From Halichoerus grypus (lineage: Eukaryota > Chordata > Mammalia > Carnivora > Phocidae): DNA of 64,000 nucleotides. Positions within the stretch are counted from its first letter, which is position 1, and each line of letters opens with the position of its first letter. The stretch is from positions 50,052,628 through 50,116,627 of the forward strand of contig NC_135722.1 in the NCBI RefSeq assembly GCF_964656455.1, given 5' to 3'. The translations under genes were made by a program, and so were the position numbers. Positions 34,284-46,199 of this stretch are shown in pieces. The notes beneath the pieces were generated by a model. That model worked only from the letters and a program-made list of their open reading frames with translations, made no database searches and had not been told where the DNA came from.

Positions 34284-36364
34284 GAATTTCCCTGGGAAGC
34301 CATCTGGCCCTGGACTTTTGTTTTTTAAGAGGTTTTTGATTATTGCTTCAATTTCATTACTGGTTATTGGTCTATTCAAATCTTCTATTTCTTCCTGTTT
34401 CAGTCTTGGTAGTTTATAAGTTTCCAGGAAGGCATCCATTTCTTCCAGATTGCTTAATTTGTTGGCATACAGTTGCGGGTAATAATGTCTAATAATTGTT
34501 TCTTCCTTGGTGTTAGCCATGATCTCTCCCCTTTCATTCCTGATTTTATTAATTTGGGTCCTTTCTCTTTTCTTTTGGATAAGTTTGGCCAGTGGTTTAT
34601 CGATCTTATTCTTTCAAAGAACCAGCTTCTAGTTTTGTTGATCTGTTCTACTATTTTTCTGGTTTCTATTTCATTGATCTCTGCTCTAATCTTTATTATT
34701 TCTCTTCTCCTGCCTGGTTTAAGTTTTATTTGCTCTTCTTTCTCCAGCTCCTTTAAGTGTAGGGTTAGCTTGTGCATTTGAGATTTTTTAAATTTTTTGA
34801 GAGAGGCTTGGATGGCTATGTATTTCCCCCTTAGGACTGCCTTTGCAATATCCCATAGGTTTTGGACCAATATGTTTTCATTCTCATTGGTTTCCATGAA
34901 TTGTTTAAGTTCTCCTTTAATTTCCTGGTTGATCCATTCATTCTTTAGAGGATGCTCTTTAACTTCTAAGTGTTTGAATTCCTTCCAATTTTTTTCTTGA
35001 CAGTCTCTTTAATAAGTGGTGCTGGGAAAATTGGACAGTCACATGCAGAAGAATGAAACTGGACCATTCTCTTACACCATACACAAAGAAACTCAAAATG
35101 GGTGAAAGACCTCAACGTGAGACAGGAATTCATCAAAATCCTAGAGGAGAACAGAGGCAGTTACCTCTTCACCATTGGCTTCTTCTTTCAAGACACGTCT
35201 CCAAAGGCAAGGGAAACAAAAGCGAAAATGAACTTTTGGGACTTCATCAAGATAAAAAGCTCTGCACAGCAAAGGAAACAGTCAACAAAACTAAGACGCA
35301 GCCCATGGAATGGAAGAAGATATATGCAAATGACATTACAGATAAAGGGCTGATTTCCAAGATCTAAAAGAACATCTCAAACTCAACACTCAAAAAACTA
35401 ATAACCCAGTCAAAAATTGGGCAGAAGACATGAACAGATATTTCTCCAAAAAAGACATACAAATGGCTAACTGACACATGAAAAAATGTTCAACATCACT
35501 CCCATCAGGGAAATACATATTAAAACCACAATGAGATACCACCTACACCAGTTAGAATGTCAAAAATTAACAAGACAGGAAACAACAAATGTTGGCGAGG
35601 ATGTGGAGAAAGGGGAACCCTTTTACACTGTTGGTGGGAATGCAAGCTGGTACAGCCACTCTGGAAAACAGTATGGAGGTTCCTCAAGATGTTAAGAATA
35701 GAGCTACCCTATGACCCAGCAATTGTACTACTAGGTATTTACCCTAAAGATACAGACATAGTGAAAAGAAGGGGCACGTGCACCTGAATGTTCAGAGCAG
35801 CAATGTCCACAATAGCCAAACTATGGAAGGAGCTGAGATGCTCTTCAACAGATGAATGGATAAAGAAGATGTGGTTCATATACACAATGGAATATTATTC
35901 AGGCATCAGAAAGGACAAATACCCACCATTTGCATCGACATGGATGGAACTGGAGGGGATTATGTTAAGTGAAGTAAGTCAAGCAGAGAAAGACAATTAT
36001 CATATGGTTTCACTCGTACGCGGAACATAAGCAATAGCACAGAGGACCATAGGGGAAGGGAGGGAAATCCAAAGGGGAAGAGATCAGAGAGGGAGATGAA
36101 CCATGGGAGACTGTGGACCCCGAGAAATAGTTTGGGGGTTTCAGAGGGGAGGAAGGTGGGGGGGGAGGGGTAACAGGATGATGGGTATTGAGGAGGGCAC
36201 GTGCTGTGATGAGCACTGGTTGTTATACTTAAATAATGAATCATTATATCAAATGATTCTATATCAAAACACTATATCAAAAACTAATTATGTACTATAC
36301 AGTGGCTAACTGAACATAAAACTAAATAAATAAATACAGTAATTATTGGTGAAGAACTAAAAAA
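34284..36364. mobile_element. L1 with 5' inversion (twin priming)
   Basis: Two L1 pieces in opposite orientation share one target duplication, AATCTAAGAAAGGATA, at 34268-34283 and 36365-36380. The left piece (34284 to about 34997) is antisense ORF2 around the start of the RT domain ('INEIETRK', '[14 protein letters not shown]'). The right piece (about 34998-36364) is sense, from the ORF2 C-terminal third ('ENWTVTC..' region, 'RHMKKCSTS' area, '[15 protein letters not shown]') through the 3' UTR and poly(A). The ORF2 part between them is missing. This is the classic twin-priming product. All frames are broken. Confidence 0.95.
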
Positions 36365-36380
36365 AATCTAAGAAAGGATA

Positions 36381-37673
36381 AAAGAACTCATGTGCTTGCT
36401 ATTAATCATAGTATAATACAAGAAAGTTAACATTAGATGTATGCGGTGGTGTAAGCTACCACTGTCAAAATTAAAAAAAAAATGTATAGAAACAGAATGA
36501 AAAAGGATATTATACTATGTCAGAAAGATGTGAGTAAAATGATATAATTCTAAAAATAGTGAGTGAGAACAGCACATCTTTCCAATTCAATTAATTTATT
36601 AATGCAAAATGGAATATACATTTTTTTACTTCTTGTTTCACTTATTGTGCCATTCTTTCTTAAACACACACATGTACACACAACCCCTAAACGTGTTTGC
36701 ACACACACATATGTATATATGTACATGCACATACACACACAATGTTGGGGGAATTTACAAAATGGAAAACATTCTGTCATGAAATTCTAATGTGGCCAAT
36801 TTCACGTTACTGTAATTTAAAACCCTGATTTGAAATTCCTTAAGCTTCAGAGCTTTTAATAATAGGCTCTCAGGAGCATTTATAATGTGGCTTTGGAACA
36901 CTGTTTCACTATTTTTACTCCCTGAGTTGATAGCCAGATGCCTCTGTTCTTTCCTCCAGTAGAAACACTGATTACAGACTCTTTTTCTCTTACACAACTA
37001 GGGTCACATCCATTTAATCAATATGCATAGATTATGATCGTATGAAAATACTTCTTCATTGAGGAATATAAAATTGAAATGAAAAACTATAATCTCAAAT
37101 GTAATTAACCTTTATCTTCCACATATTTTAATTTGAAATTACTTATTTTGTTCAAGTCAATTACTTAGTCATTTTTTTTTCAGAAAATTTACTAAGAAAC
37201 ATTACTCAGTATATTGTGCCAGGTACTGTGGTAGACATAAGGATGTACATGATAATTTTGGGATTTTGCTCCATAGTAGATGAGGCATATCAGAGTTACA
37301 TATATAAAGTTCTGAATGAAAATAATGAGTGTTGTGTGTATATAAGGAAAGGGAGGAAAGGAGAGAAACACAGGGAGTGGTGGTCAATCAGGAAAGAGGG
37401 CACAGTCAAGCTGTGCAGATGGGTAAGCTGATTTCTCTGGGCATAGGATAATGAGTACATTCTAGAAAAAAAAAAGAAAATATGACGAGCATTGTATTTT
37501 TATTTTTCTTATTTTCAGTGCATTTACCATGTGCGTCCTAATAAGACTGACTACAATCTGGCAGATGTGCAGCAGTAATTTTTTCCTGAGACTCCTGTTA
37601 CCTCTTAAGCCATTATGATTTACATATTTCCCATTCTCATTCATTCTTTGGCTTAATACTCACTTCATGCCTT
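36381..37673. other. Unassigned spacer
   Basis: Contains imperfect CA/TA simple sequence at about 36660-36745; no gene or named repeat that I can support. Confidence 0.5.
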
Positions 37674-37689
37674 CTTATTTTTATCTTCT

Positions 37690-37907
37690 TTTTAAAATAT
37701 ATTTTTAAAGATTTTATTTATTTTGAGACAGAGAGAGAGCAAAAGAGCACAAGTGTGGGGGGGGGACAGAAGGAGAGGGAGAGAATCCCAAGTAGACTCC
37801 ATGCGCAGCCCAAGCCCAACGTGGGGCTTAATCCCACCACCCTGAGATCATCACCTGAGCTGAAATCAAGAGTTGGATGCTCAACCGACTGAGCCACCCA
37901 GGTGCCC
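37690..37907 (-). mobile_element. Older Can-SINE, antisense
   Basis: Has the older 'GAAATCAAGAGTTGGATGCT' tRNA-part variant. Target duplication CTTATTTTTATCTTCT at 37674-37689 and 37908-37923. Confidence 0.94.
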
Positions 37908-38219
37908 CTTATTTTTATCTTCTAATTCATGCAGATAGAAGGGGTTTTTTTGTCTTGTTTCTTGTCCCCAAAGTTCCACGTAAAAACAATAAAGTGTATA
38001 AATCTTAAGAACACAATTCAATATGTCTGTTTTTGCTTTTACAAGATTTCTGTTAGATGAATCCATTTTGCATATAACAATAGTTCACTTGTGTTTGGTT
38101 TTTTAATTTGTTTGCTTCTTATTGTTTTATTTATGTGTTGTTTTATTTCTTCATACATAGTATTTTCTTTAATGAATAAACCCAATTAATGTATACATTC
38201 TACTGTTTTGAATGATTTG

Positions 38220-38660
38220 ACTTGTTTGATTTTTTTTCACTATTCTGAATAAATCCCTATGAACATTTTTGTGTATGTATTTTGGTGTACATAATCTTTT
38301 ATTTTCTTTGGACATTAACCTAGTAGTAATTGCTGGTACAGGGAATAGTTAGAATTAATAGACACTTTCAGTTTCCAAAGGGGTCAGTAGATGCCCCCTA
38401 TCTTGAAGAATACTTGGAATTAGCAGTCTTAATTTCAGCCATACCGAAAAGTTTATAGGGTGTCACACTGTGCTTTGATTTCACATTTTCCTGAGGAGTA
38501 ACAGGGATGAAAAATTTTTCTTATACTCACTAGGTCTTCTTTTTCTTTATGGCGCCAGAATAAGTTTTTGCTCTTATATTTTATATTGAGTTGTCATTTC
38601 TTTATAGAGTTTTAGTAATTTCAATAGCTTACTTTACTGTGTTATTAATATAAGTGCCTT
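38220..38660 (-). mobile_element. Ancient L1 ORF2 remnant
   Basis: Complement-strand order of old L1 ORF2 C-terminal and 3' sequence ('cactattctgaataaatccc', 'tgaacatttttgtgtatg', 'acctagtagtaattgctgg', 'tttcacattttcctgagg'). Heavily diverged. Confidence 0.6.
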
Positions 38661-39158
38661 AACTGATATATGTAATGGGAATATCATCTCCCAGTCAGTG
38701 ATTTTCCTACTGCATCACCATCCTAATAGAAACTTTGGTAAGTGGTGTTCTTTTGTTTTTCCATGATTAAGTAATGTAATTTCACTTTTATTTTTTATTA
38801 ATTATGTTGAAAAATACATTTTGACTTCTTTTTTTGTAATATTAGGGTAACATCTTTCCTTTCCTTGACTTCCATGTATTGAATCTCTTTAAATACATTT
38901 CATGTTATTTTATTTTTATGTTAAATTAATTTTTATTGACTTCTATTTAAAGTCAGTAAGACTAGCACTACGTAGGAAAGAAACAAGAAATTTTGTCTTA
39001 TTTGATAGCTATGATATATTAATAAATTATCAATGATTACTAAGACATGGATGTGGGGAGGGGAGATATATGTATTGGTCATTAATGTCCTAAATCTTCA
39101 TTGCTATAATATCTAATAAAATCAAGATGCAAAATTTATCCAGTAAGAGATTCTGTTT
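38661..39158. other. Unassigned AT-rich spacer
   Basis: No gene or repeat recognised. Confidence 0.5.
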
Positions 39159-39170
39159 ATTTCATATTTC

Positions 39171-39390
39171 TTTTTTTTTTTAAAGATTTTATTTACTTGA
39201 GAGAGAGAGAGAAAGAGAGGTCAAGCTAGAGAGAGAGCATGAGCTGCAGGTGGGGGGAGGGGCAGAGGCATAGGGAGAAGCAGACTCCAGGCTGAGCAGG
39301 GATCCCAACCCTGGGCTTGACCCCAGGACCCTGGATCATGACCTGAGCCAAAGGGGGATGCTTAACCGACTGAGCCACCCAGGCACCCCC
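39171..39390 (-). mobile_element. Can-SINE, antisense
   Basis: Target duplication ATTTCATATTTC at 39159-39170 and 39391-39402. Confidence 0.95.
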
Positions 39391-39402
39391 ATTTCATATT
39401 TC

Positions 39403-41410
39403 ATGTGAATACATTTGGTAGCATTAGTTTTGCATCTCTGAATTTCTATTGACAAGACGTGTTGGGGGAGGGGGGGATTTGTCTGCATCTCCATCAGTCC
39501 CTTTATCCCAAGTGCAGAGAATGGGATCTTTCTCAAGAGACACTCAGGTGTTAGTTTTGGTTCGTGCAGGGCATTCAAGTTGGCTTTGTTTTCAGACAGG
39601 CCCCCAAGGACCCTAAATATGGGTAGTATAAAGCCTTATTCCCTTTAGTAGATATACCTGAACTCTCTATGTCTAGTCTTGCTGGAGGTGAGTTTCCTAT
39701 TAAATGGGTGATGGAGATGAATGGCGATCAGAGACTCTTGTCTAACAGTTAAGGAACAGGCTACAACTGAATTTATTAAGCTAATATATTCTATCTCACT
39801 ACTGTAGAAAGATTCCCTGACTGAAAGAAATCTTTACTGTATTAAACTGAGACAAATTAAATTTTTAAAATAACCCTCTATAGAGGGAACTTAAAGTTGT
39901 GGTATAAATGTTCTCAGTTGTCAGTGATAATTGTGTATTAGGGCATGGTCTTCCATAATAATAATTTAAAAATAAACTCCTCAGAGGCTCAGAGTTAAGT
40001 TCAGGTTTATAAAATTGATTACAAAGAGGGAAGCAGAGAAATAAGTAGCCAGCAGATGAACATTATGTACAGTCTTGCAGGACTTAACTAGCTGGGGAAA
40101 CTCTGTCATTAATAAAATGTCATTAATAAAATATTTCCCAATAATGGGACTTTTCTCTGTCACTTTTCTCAGGAGTCAATTAGAGCTGAGATGACCTGCC
40201 TTCCTATCTTCCTTCCTTCCTCTATGTTTCCTTCTGTTTTTCATTCCTTTCTTCTCTTTTCTTTTCCTCCCTTCTCTTCCTATACTTCTCATCCTTCAGT
40301 TTTTCTATAGCACTATCTTATCTCTGCTTGTTTTCAAAAGAAAGAAAGAAAGAAAGAAGAAAGAAAGAAAGAAAGAAAGAAGAAAAAGAAAGAAAGAAAG
40401 AAAGAAAGAAAAAGAAAGAAGAAAGAAAGAAAGAAAAAAAGAAAAAGAAAAGAAAGAAAGGTGGAAGGAGTGAGGGTGGGCGGGAGGAGGGAGGGTGGAA
40501 GGAAGGAAGGAAAGAAGAAACAAAGGAGAAAGAAAGATCATAACCACAGTGTGGTAAATCAGAAGCATGGATTTCTTAAGCCTGATGTTGACCACCATCA
40601 TTGTCATTGGAAACACATTTTTACTTCTCTCAAAACTTCTTCTTTCAAAACATTTTTTTGCTATTCTTTCCCCAAACCCTCCCTCACACACATACAAGGA
40701 TGGGTAGAATTGTTGGATATCTGGGGACATTTTTGAGAATTTGGCAGCCAATGAAAACCTTGGGGTTCTTTATTAAGTTAATTCCCATCAGAATACTATA
40801 GCAAAGAGTCTCATTTCTCTCCTGGAAGTGATTTCCAGCTGCAGTGTTTTCCTATCTTTGTGTGGCTCTTTTCATATCTGAGGTACAGTACAGTGTGTCT
40901 ATCCATCTTTTTGCAACTCTTATTATATCTGAGATACAGCACAGCATGTCTATGGGAGCATATGAGTAAATATGGAGGGATGCATTAATGAAGCACAGTT
41001 CATCATTTTGGATCTGGTTTTCTAAATACGTATCAATGTAATAATTGATACGGAACAAACTGGTTAAAGAAATATTGCTGTATTTTCTATCATTCTACAG
41101 GTCTAGGTACACTTATATTCTTATTATATTGTCATATTCTGTGTGCAGGTGTCTTTATCTGTTGTTCGATAATTTTGTGTTCATGTATTTAGGTAAAGTG
41201 AATTTTGTCTTCAAAGAAGATTGATATCTCAGTATAAATATAAGCCCTTTTATGTTTTTCAAATTCATTCCAGGTTTTATATGGGGTTTCAGCAAAGGAA
41301 TATAAGATATTATTGTCCAAAACTTGAGAGGAAGACCTTTCATAAAGTTAATGTTCCTTCCATGTGAGGAGTGCTCACTCTGTTCCTACATATTACTTTG
41401 AACTCAAGCT
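39403..41410. other. Spacer with a large purine tract
   Basis: Apart from the (GAAA)n tract at about 40337-40530 (listed separately) I see no gene or recognised transposon. Confidence 0.5.
40337..40530. repeat. (GAAA)n / (GGAA)n polypurine tract
   Basis: Nearly pure purine on the + strand for about 190 bp, passing from GAAA units to GGAGG/GGAA units. Frames through it give Lys/Glu/Arg-only peptides that are not genes. Confidence 0.96.
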
Positions 41411-41419
41411 TTAGCATTA

Positions 41420-41612
41420 GTTTTTTGTTTTGTTTTGTTTTTGAGAGAGAGAGGCAAGGGGAGGGGCAGAAGGAGAAGGAGAGAGAGACTCTTAAGCAGG
41501 CTCTGTGCCCAGACCCGAGCACTATGTGGGCTTGATCTCATCACCTCGAGATCATGACCTGAGCCAAAATCAAGAGTTGGACACTTAAGTGATTGAGCCA
41601 CCCAGGCCCCCC
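41420..41612 (-). mobile_element. Older Can-SINE, antisense
   Basis: Older tRNA-part variant ('AAAATCAAGAGTTGGACACT'), with TTTTG repeats at the tail side. The flanking repeat (AGCATTAG / AGCATTGG) is short and imperfect. It ends about 130 bp before the OR52J3-like ATG. Confidence 0.88.
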
Positions 41613-41743
41613 AGCATTGGCTTCTATAATAAGAAAACTACAGATAAAAATTAAGTCTACTGGAAAGCTTTGAGATGTGCATTTTTAGCTCTTATTTTTC
41701 CTTCTAGAGGTAGTCAACTACTTCTTATCTCATCAGTGGCAAG

Positions 41744-42679
41744 ATGTTCCGCATAAACACTCCCACTTTCCACCCAGACACCTTTTTTCTGACAGGCATC
41801 CCAGGACTTGAGAGTTCCCATGGCTGGATCTCCCTGCCTTTTTGCTCCATTTACTTAATGGCTCTGTCGGGCAATGCTACGATTTTGCTGATCATCTGGT
41901 CTGACCGTACTCTGCGGGATCCTATGTTCTACTTCCTAGCCATCTTATCAGCCATAGATCTGGCCCTCTCCACATCCTCAGTGCCCCGAATGCTGGGTAT
42001 CTTCTGGTTTAATGCACATGAAATTGGTTTTGGAGCCTGTGTGGCTCAGATGTTTCTGATACACACCCTTACAAGAATGGAGTCTGCTGTTCTGCTGGCT
42101 ATGGCTTTTGACCGCTATGTGGCTATCTGTGTACCACTCCACTACACAACCACCCTGACACCCCGAGTGCTAGCAGGCATTGGTGTGGGTATTATAATGC
42201 GTCCTGTCCTGCTTATGTTGCCCATTCTCTACCTAACCCATCGTCTGCCCTTCTGTGAGACTCGAATTATTGCCCACTCCTACTGTGAGCACATGGGCAT
42301 TGCCAAGTTGGCTTGTGCCAGCATTCGAGTTAATGACATTTATGGGCTTTTTGTAGCTTCTTTTCTTATTTTGCATGTGGCATTGGTTGGAATCTCTTAT
42401 GCCTACATCCTCCGTGCAGTTTTCTGCCTCCCATCTCGAGATGCTCGTCACAAAGCTCTGAGTACATGTGGGTCACACGTTGGGGTCATGTGTGTTTTCT
42501 ATACATCTTCTTTCTTCTCCTTCCTCACCCACTGATTTGGCAAAAAAATTCCCCGTTATGTCCACATCTTGGTTGCCAATCTCTATGTGGTCCTCCCACC
42601 TGCCCTCAATCCTATTATCTACGGTGTGAGGACAAAGCAGATTCGTGAGTGTGAGATCCGTGTTTTCTCCTCAAAGTAG
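41744..42679 (+). pseudogene. OR52J3: OR52J3-like olfactory receptor, single nonsense mutation
   Basis: Class I odorant receptor in one coding exon; by eye the best match is OR52J3 ('LALSTSSVPRMLGIFWF', 'GACVAQMFLIH', 'RPVLL', '[15 protein letters not shown]'). From ATG 41744 it runs 263 codons to TGA at 42533-42535, just after 'FFSFLTH', where this family has Arg (THRFG); CGA-to-TGA fits. The frame continues cleanly ('[15 protein letters not shown]', '[15 protein letters not shown]') to TAG 42677-42679, giving 311 residues if uninterrupted. C99, D123-R-Y and C171/C181/C191 are all present. Truncation at residue 263 removes TM7, so the product should not fold. The N-terminus has N5-T-P, so the usual N-glycosylation sequon is absent. 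A good splice acceptor (TTATTTTTCCTTCTAG, AG at 41706-41707) lies 36 bp before the ATG. Confidence 0.93.
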
Positions 42680-43389
42680 AGTCTTTTGTTTCCTTAGTTC
42701 TTGAGGGTGTGGGTAGAACGGAAAGAAGTTAATTCTGACTCTACTCTAGGTTGATTATCTTTTTAAATGCTCCTCATATCAAGAGATCTTGCAGCTCCTA
42801 AAGGAACAAACTTTGGAGAATGCTTTCTGTTCTTAAATCTCAATGTTTCCTCTCCCTATTGGTGTTGAGTGCATAGTCTTCTGAATATGAGGTTCTATTA
42901 CAGTAGGGAAAATATCCCACTGAGAGCCTTTCACCTTTTAAGTATGGAGATTTAGTGACCCTGTGTTTGAAAATAGGATAGTATTCCAGCTGGCACACTT
43001 AGTTTATGTCAATTGCCTTGCTTTCCCTGAAACAACTAAATTTGAATGTAAAATAAGAAAGATCTTCATAGATTTCTATTGAAAACTTAAATGGATCTTA
43101 TTTCACTGAAGACAATCCTGGGATATTTAGTGCATTTAAAAAAAAAAAAGACTCCAGCTTTTACCTTTCATTTTAGCATCTTTTTCCTTATTCTTCATAA
43201 AACCCTGTAGGCACTATGTGCCCTCACTGTGCCACCACCTCCCAGTCTGGAGAAGCATGAAGTGAATGTACCTGAAAACAATACTTATGTTAAAGAATGA
43301 AAATCTTGTTTTTTAGAGAAGCTTGAATGTATAGAGTTCTAACAGTGGTTTTGAGTCATGTTTCATCAGATTGGGAGGGTGTGTGTTGT

Positions 43390-43423
<34 letters not shown>

Positions 43424-43730
43424 GTGTATTTAGGCAAACTTCTATCTATAGCACCACTTCTGCCTCTCCAAAGCCCTCTTTCTTTGTGGACTGTAACATA
43501 TATGCATCCTTTGGAACTTCATGCTTTGTAAAAGTAGATGAATCTCAGACAAGTTCAGGTAGAAAATAAATTTTCAAAGTCCCCCTACTGTTACAAGAAT
43601 TTGCTGGATATTCTTATAAGTATTTTGTGTAATCTTATAGGGACATATCTCCTCCATGACTCCTGGGGATCAACGATCCTTTTATTATTCTTCCTGAATT
43701 TGTAGTGAGCAGAAACTGATGTGTACATAA
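42680..43730. other. Unassigned spacer
   Basis: Contains a (GT)n run at 43391-43421 and an A12 run near 43138. No gene recognised. Confidence 0.55.
43391..43421. repeat. (GT)n microsatellite
   Basis: Pure GT run of about 31 bp. Confidence 0.95.
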
Positions 43731-43745
43731 AAAAAACATGAAATA

Positions 43746-44223
43746 TTGCACTACTGGGTATTTACCGCAAAGATACAGATGTAGTGAATCAAAGGGACAA
43801 CTGCACCCCAATGTTCACAGCAGAAATGTCCACAATAGCCAAACTGTGGAAGGAGCTGAGATGTCCTTCAACAGATGAATGGATAAGAAATATGCAGTTT
43901 ATATATACAATGGAATACTACTCAGCCATCAGAAAGGAATATAAGGACTAGCACAGAGGATCATAGGGGAAGGGAGGGAAAACTGAATAGAAAGAAATCA
44001 GAGAGGGAAACAAACCATGAGAGACTCTTGACTCTGGGAAATAAACTGAGGGTTGCAGAAGGGGAGGTGGTGGGGAGATGGGGTAACTGGGTGATGGGTA
44101 TTAAGGAAGGCACATGATGTGATGAACACTGGGTGTTATACACAACTGATGAATCATTGAACACTACATCAAAAACTAATGATGTACTATATGTTGGCTA
44201 ATTGAATTTAAATAAGAAAAAAT
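43746..44223 (+). mobile_element. Short 5'-truncated L1
   Basis: Last part of ORF2 ('TGCACTACTGGGTATTTACC' onward) and the 3' UTR with a small internal gap near 43938-43945. A-rich direct repeat ending CATGAAATA flanks it (about 43731-43745 and 44217-44232). Confidence 0.92.
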
Positions 44224-44893
44224 CATGAAATAGAACATAAAAGCAACTGCTCAGGAGGCTAGGAACTAATTTCCTGATGGTGTGTTCACCATCTGATGGT
44301 ACAAAAATGACTGGACAACTCTGCAACATGACTGAGCCAGAACATGTATCTTCAGGGTTTGGAAGTATGGAAGATTATCTTTCAGCAAGGAGCATGGACT
44401 AGAGACTTCAGTAAACACTTTCTGAAAGGAATTAATGGAAGGAACACAAAGGATCTCTAAATTCAATTATGTGAAGAATTTATTTCCTGTGAGCACCTTG
44501 AGCACATGACAGAAAGATGTACATTCTGAGCTTTTGATGGCCTCTTTTGTCAAAAGAACATCAACAGCATTCTTTCCAGGGTTTTCCTTAATTTGGATGT
44601 TGTGTTTCATATTAAGTACAACTCAAATTTAGTAATATTTAAAAATAAAATGCACAAAATAAAGATTGATATATTTACATTTATAAATTATTTTTATAAG
44701 TTGATTTTAAGTTTCCATCCAATATGTGACCCCCTACCTTGAAAACCACACAGGATTACCAACAGGATTCCTCAAAGAAACTAAATTCAGTGTCCTACCT
44801 TTGAAGGGAAAGTTCATACATATTTCCAGTTGGTCTGATTGATAAGATTCAGATATGCTAATCTGTAAGTAATGATATTCCCTATTAAAATTT
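44224..44893. other. Unassigned spacer
   Basis: No gene or repeat recognised. Confidence 0.5.
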
Positions 44894-44907
44894 TAATGGC
44901 TACTTTA

Positions 44908-44967
44908 TTTTATTTTATTTTATTATGTTATGTTAGTCACCATACAGTACATCATTAGTTTTTGATG
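44908..44967 (-). mobile_element. Ultra-short L1 insertion (60 bp)
   Basis: Complement of the final part of the L1 3' UTR ('catcattagtttttgatg' with 'atgttatgttagtcacc') and an A-rich tail (here TTTTA repeats). Imperfect 14-bp duplication TAATGGCTACTTTA / TAATGACTACTTTA at 44894-44907 and 44968-44981. Confidence 0.88.
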
Positions 44968-45157
44968 TAATGACTACTTTATATTCATGTCCTAACCATG
45001 TCTTTTATAGTCATAATGTTCGTTGTCTCCAACCATCTCCCAAGTTTCCATTATGTAAATTCCATACAACTAAAAGTCAAGCAGGGCTAGCAGCAACAGC
45101 ATTGAAAATATCTTTATCTCCTATATATTGGGTCAACATCCCCAACCCCTGTGTTGT

Positions 45158-45487
45158 TGGGGTCTTGATCCCAAACAACACAGACACTGGAGCACTGTCT
45201 TCCCACCCCCATGCAGTCAAAAATCCATTTATAACTTTTGAAACCCCCAAAAGTTAACTACTAATAGCCTACTGTTGACTTGAAGCCTTACCAATAATAT
45301 AAACAGTCACTTAACACCTATTTTTTGTAAGTTATATGTTTTATATCCTGTATTCTTACAATAAAGTAAGATAGAGAAAAGAGAATGTTATTAAGAAAAT
45401 CATAAGGAAGATAAAATACATGTATAGCATTGTACTGTATTTAAGTGGATCCACATAGTTCAAACTCATATTGTTCAATGATCAACT
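45158..45487 (-). mobile_element. Tigger-like DNA transposon remnant
   Basis: The right end complement reads CAGTTGATCATTGAACAA, a match to the terminal repeat CAGTTGACCCTTGAACAA that I recall for a Tigger (TcMar) non-autonomous family. Internal words also fit ('ataatatacataagg' class, 'actgttgacttgaagcc', 'caataaagtaagatagag'). The left terminus near 45158 shows a degraded mirror ('gatcccaaacaacac'). Exact family not determined. Confidence 0.65.
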
Positions 45488-45589
45488 GGATATATATAAA
45501 TGATATAAAGCCAACAGAAGAAAATTTTTGTAGTTCTAAATACCTAAATATCTCGATATTTATTAAATAATTGCATAACTAATTAATAA

Positions 45590-46010
45590 CCTTAAAAAAA
45601 ATCAGGTTCTGAAGGTTTCACTGATGAATTCTACCAAACACTAAAGGAAGAAATTACGTCAATTCTCTAAAATCCCTTCCAGATTATAGAAGCATAAAAA
45701 ATACTTACTCATTTTATGAAGGTGGACATACCCTAACACCAAAGTCATTTAAAGATGTCCAAAAATATATATATATAGACTATGTCTCAAAATTGTCTCT
45801 CATGAACAGATGCAAAATTCCTCAATGAATTATTATTAAATTAAAGCTAACAATTCACCAAAATAAATATACATTGACCAAATGGTGTTTATTCTTGGTA
45901 TACAAGACTGATTCAATGTCCAAAAAACAAACAATGTAACCTAGAACATCAGCCTAAAGAAGAAAAATCATATTGATCGTATCAATGGTTAAAGAAAAAT
46001 ATTTTTAAAA
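45590..46010 (+). mobile_element. Old L1M ORF2 (RT region) remnant
   Basis: Reads like diverged ORF2 RT sequence: 'ggtttcactgatgaattctacc', 'aactcattttatgaaggtgg', 'ttattcttggtatacaagac', then 'atcatattgatcg'. No frame survives. Confidence 0.75.
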
Positions 46011-46199
46011 AAAATGACAACAACGCATATTTATAATAACACACAGCAAACAAGGAATCAAGGAGAACTCCCTCAATTCATGTGGTAACAGATTATAGAC
46101 ATCACTATGTTTAGTTTTAGATAGATGACAGATGATAGAAAGATGACAGATAAAAAGATGATAGATATTTATAGATATGTGTACATACACAGGTTAGCA

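Noticed and set aside
40328..40543. Lys/Glu/Arg-rich frames, also 48823-49125
   Set aside because: Products of the (GAAA)n and (TTTC)n repeats; no complexity or start context.
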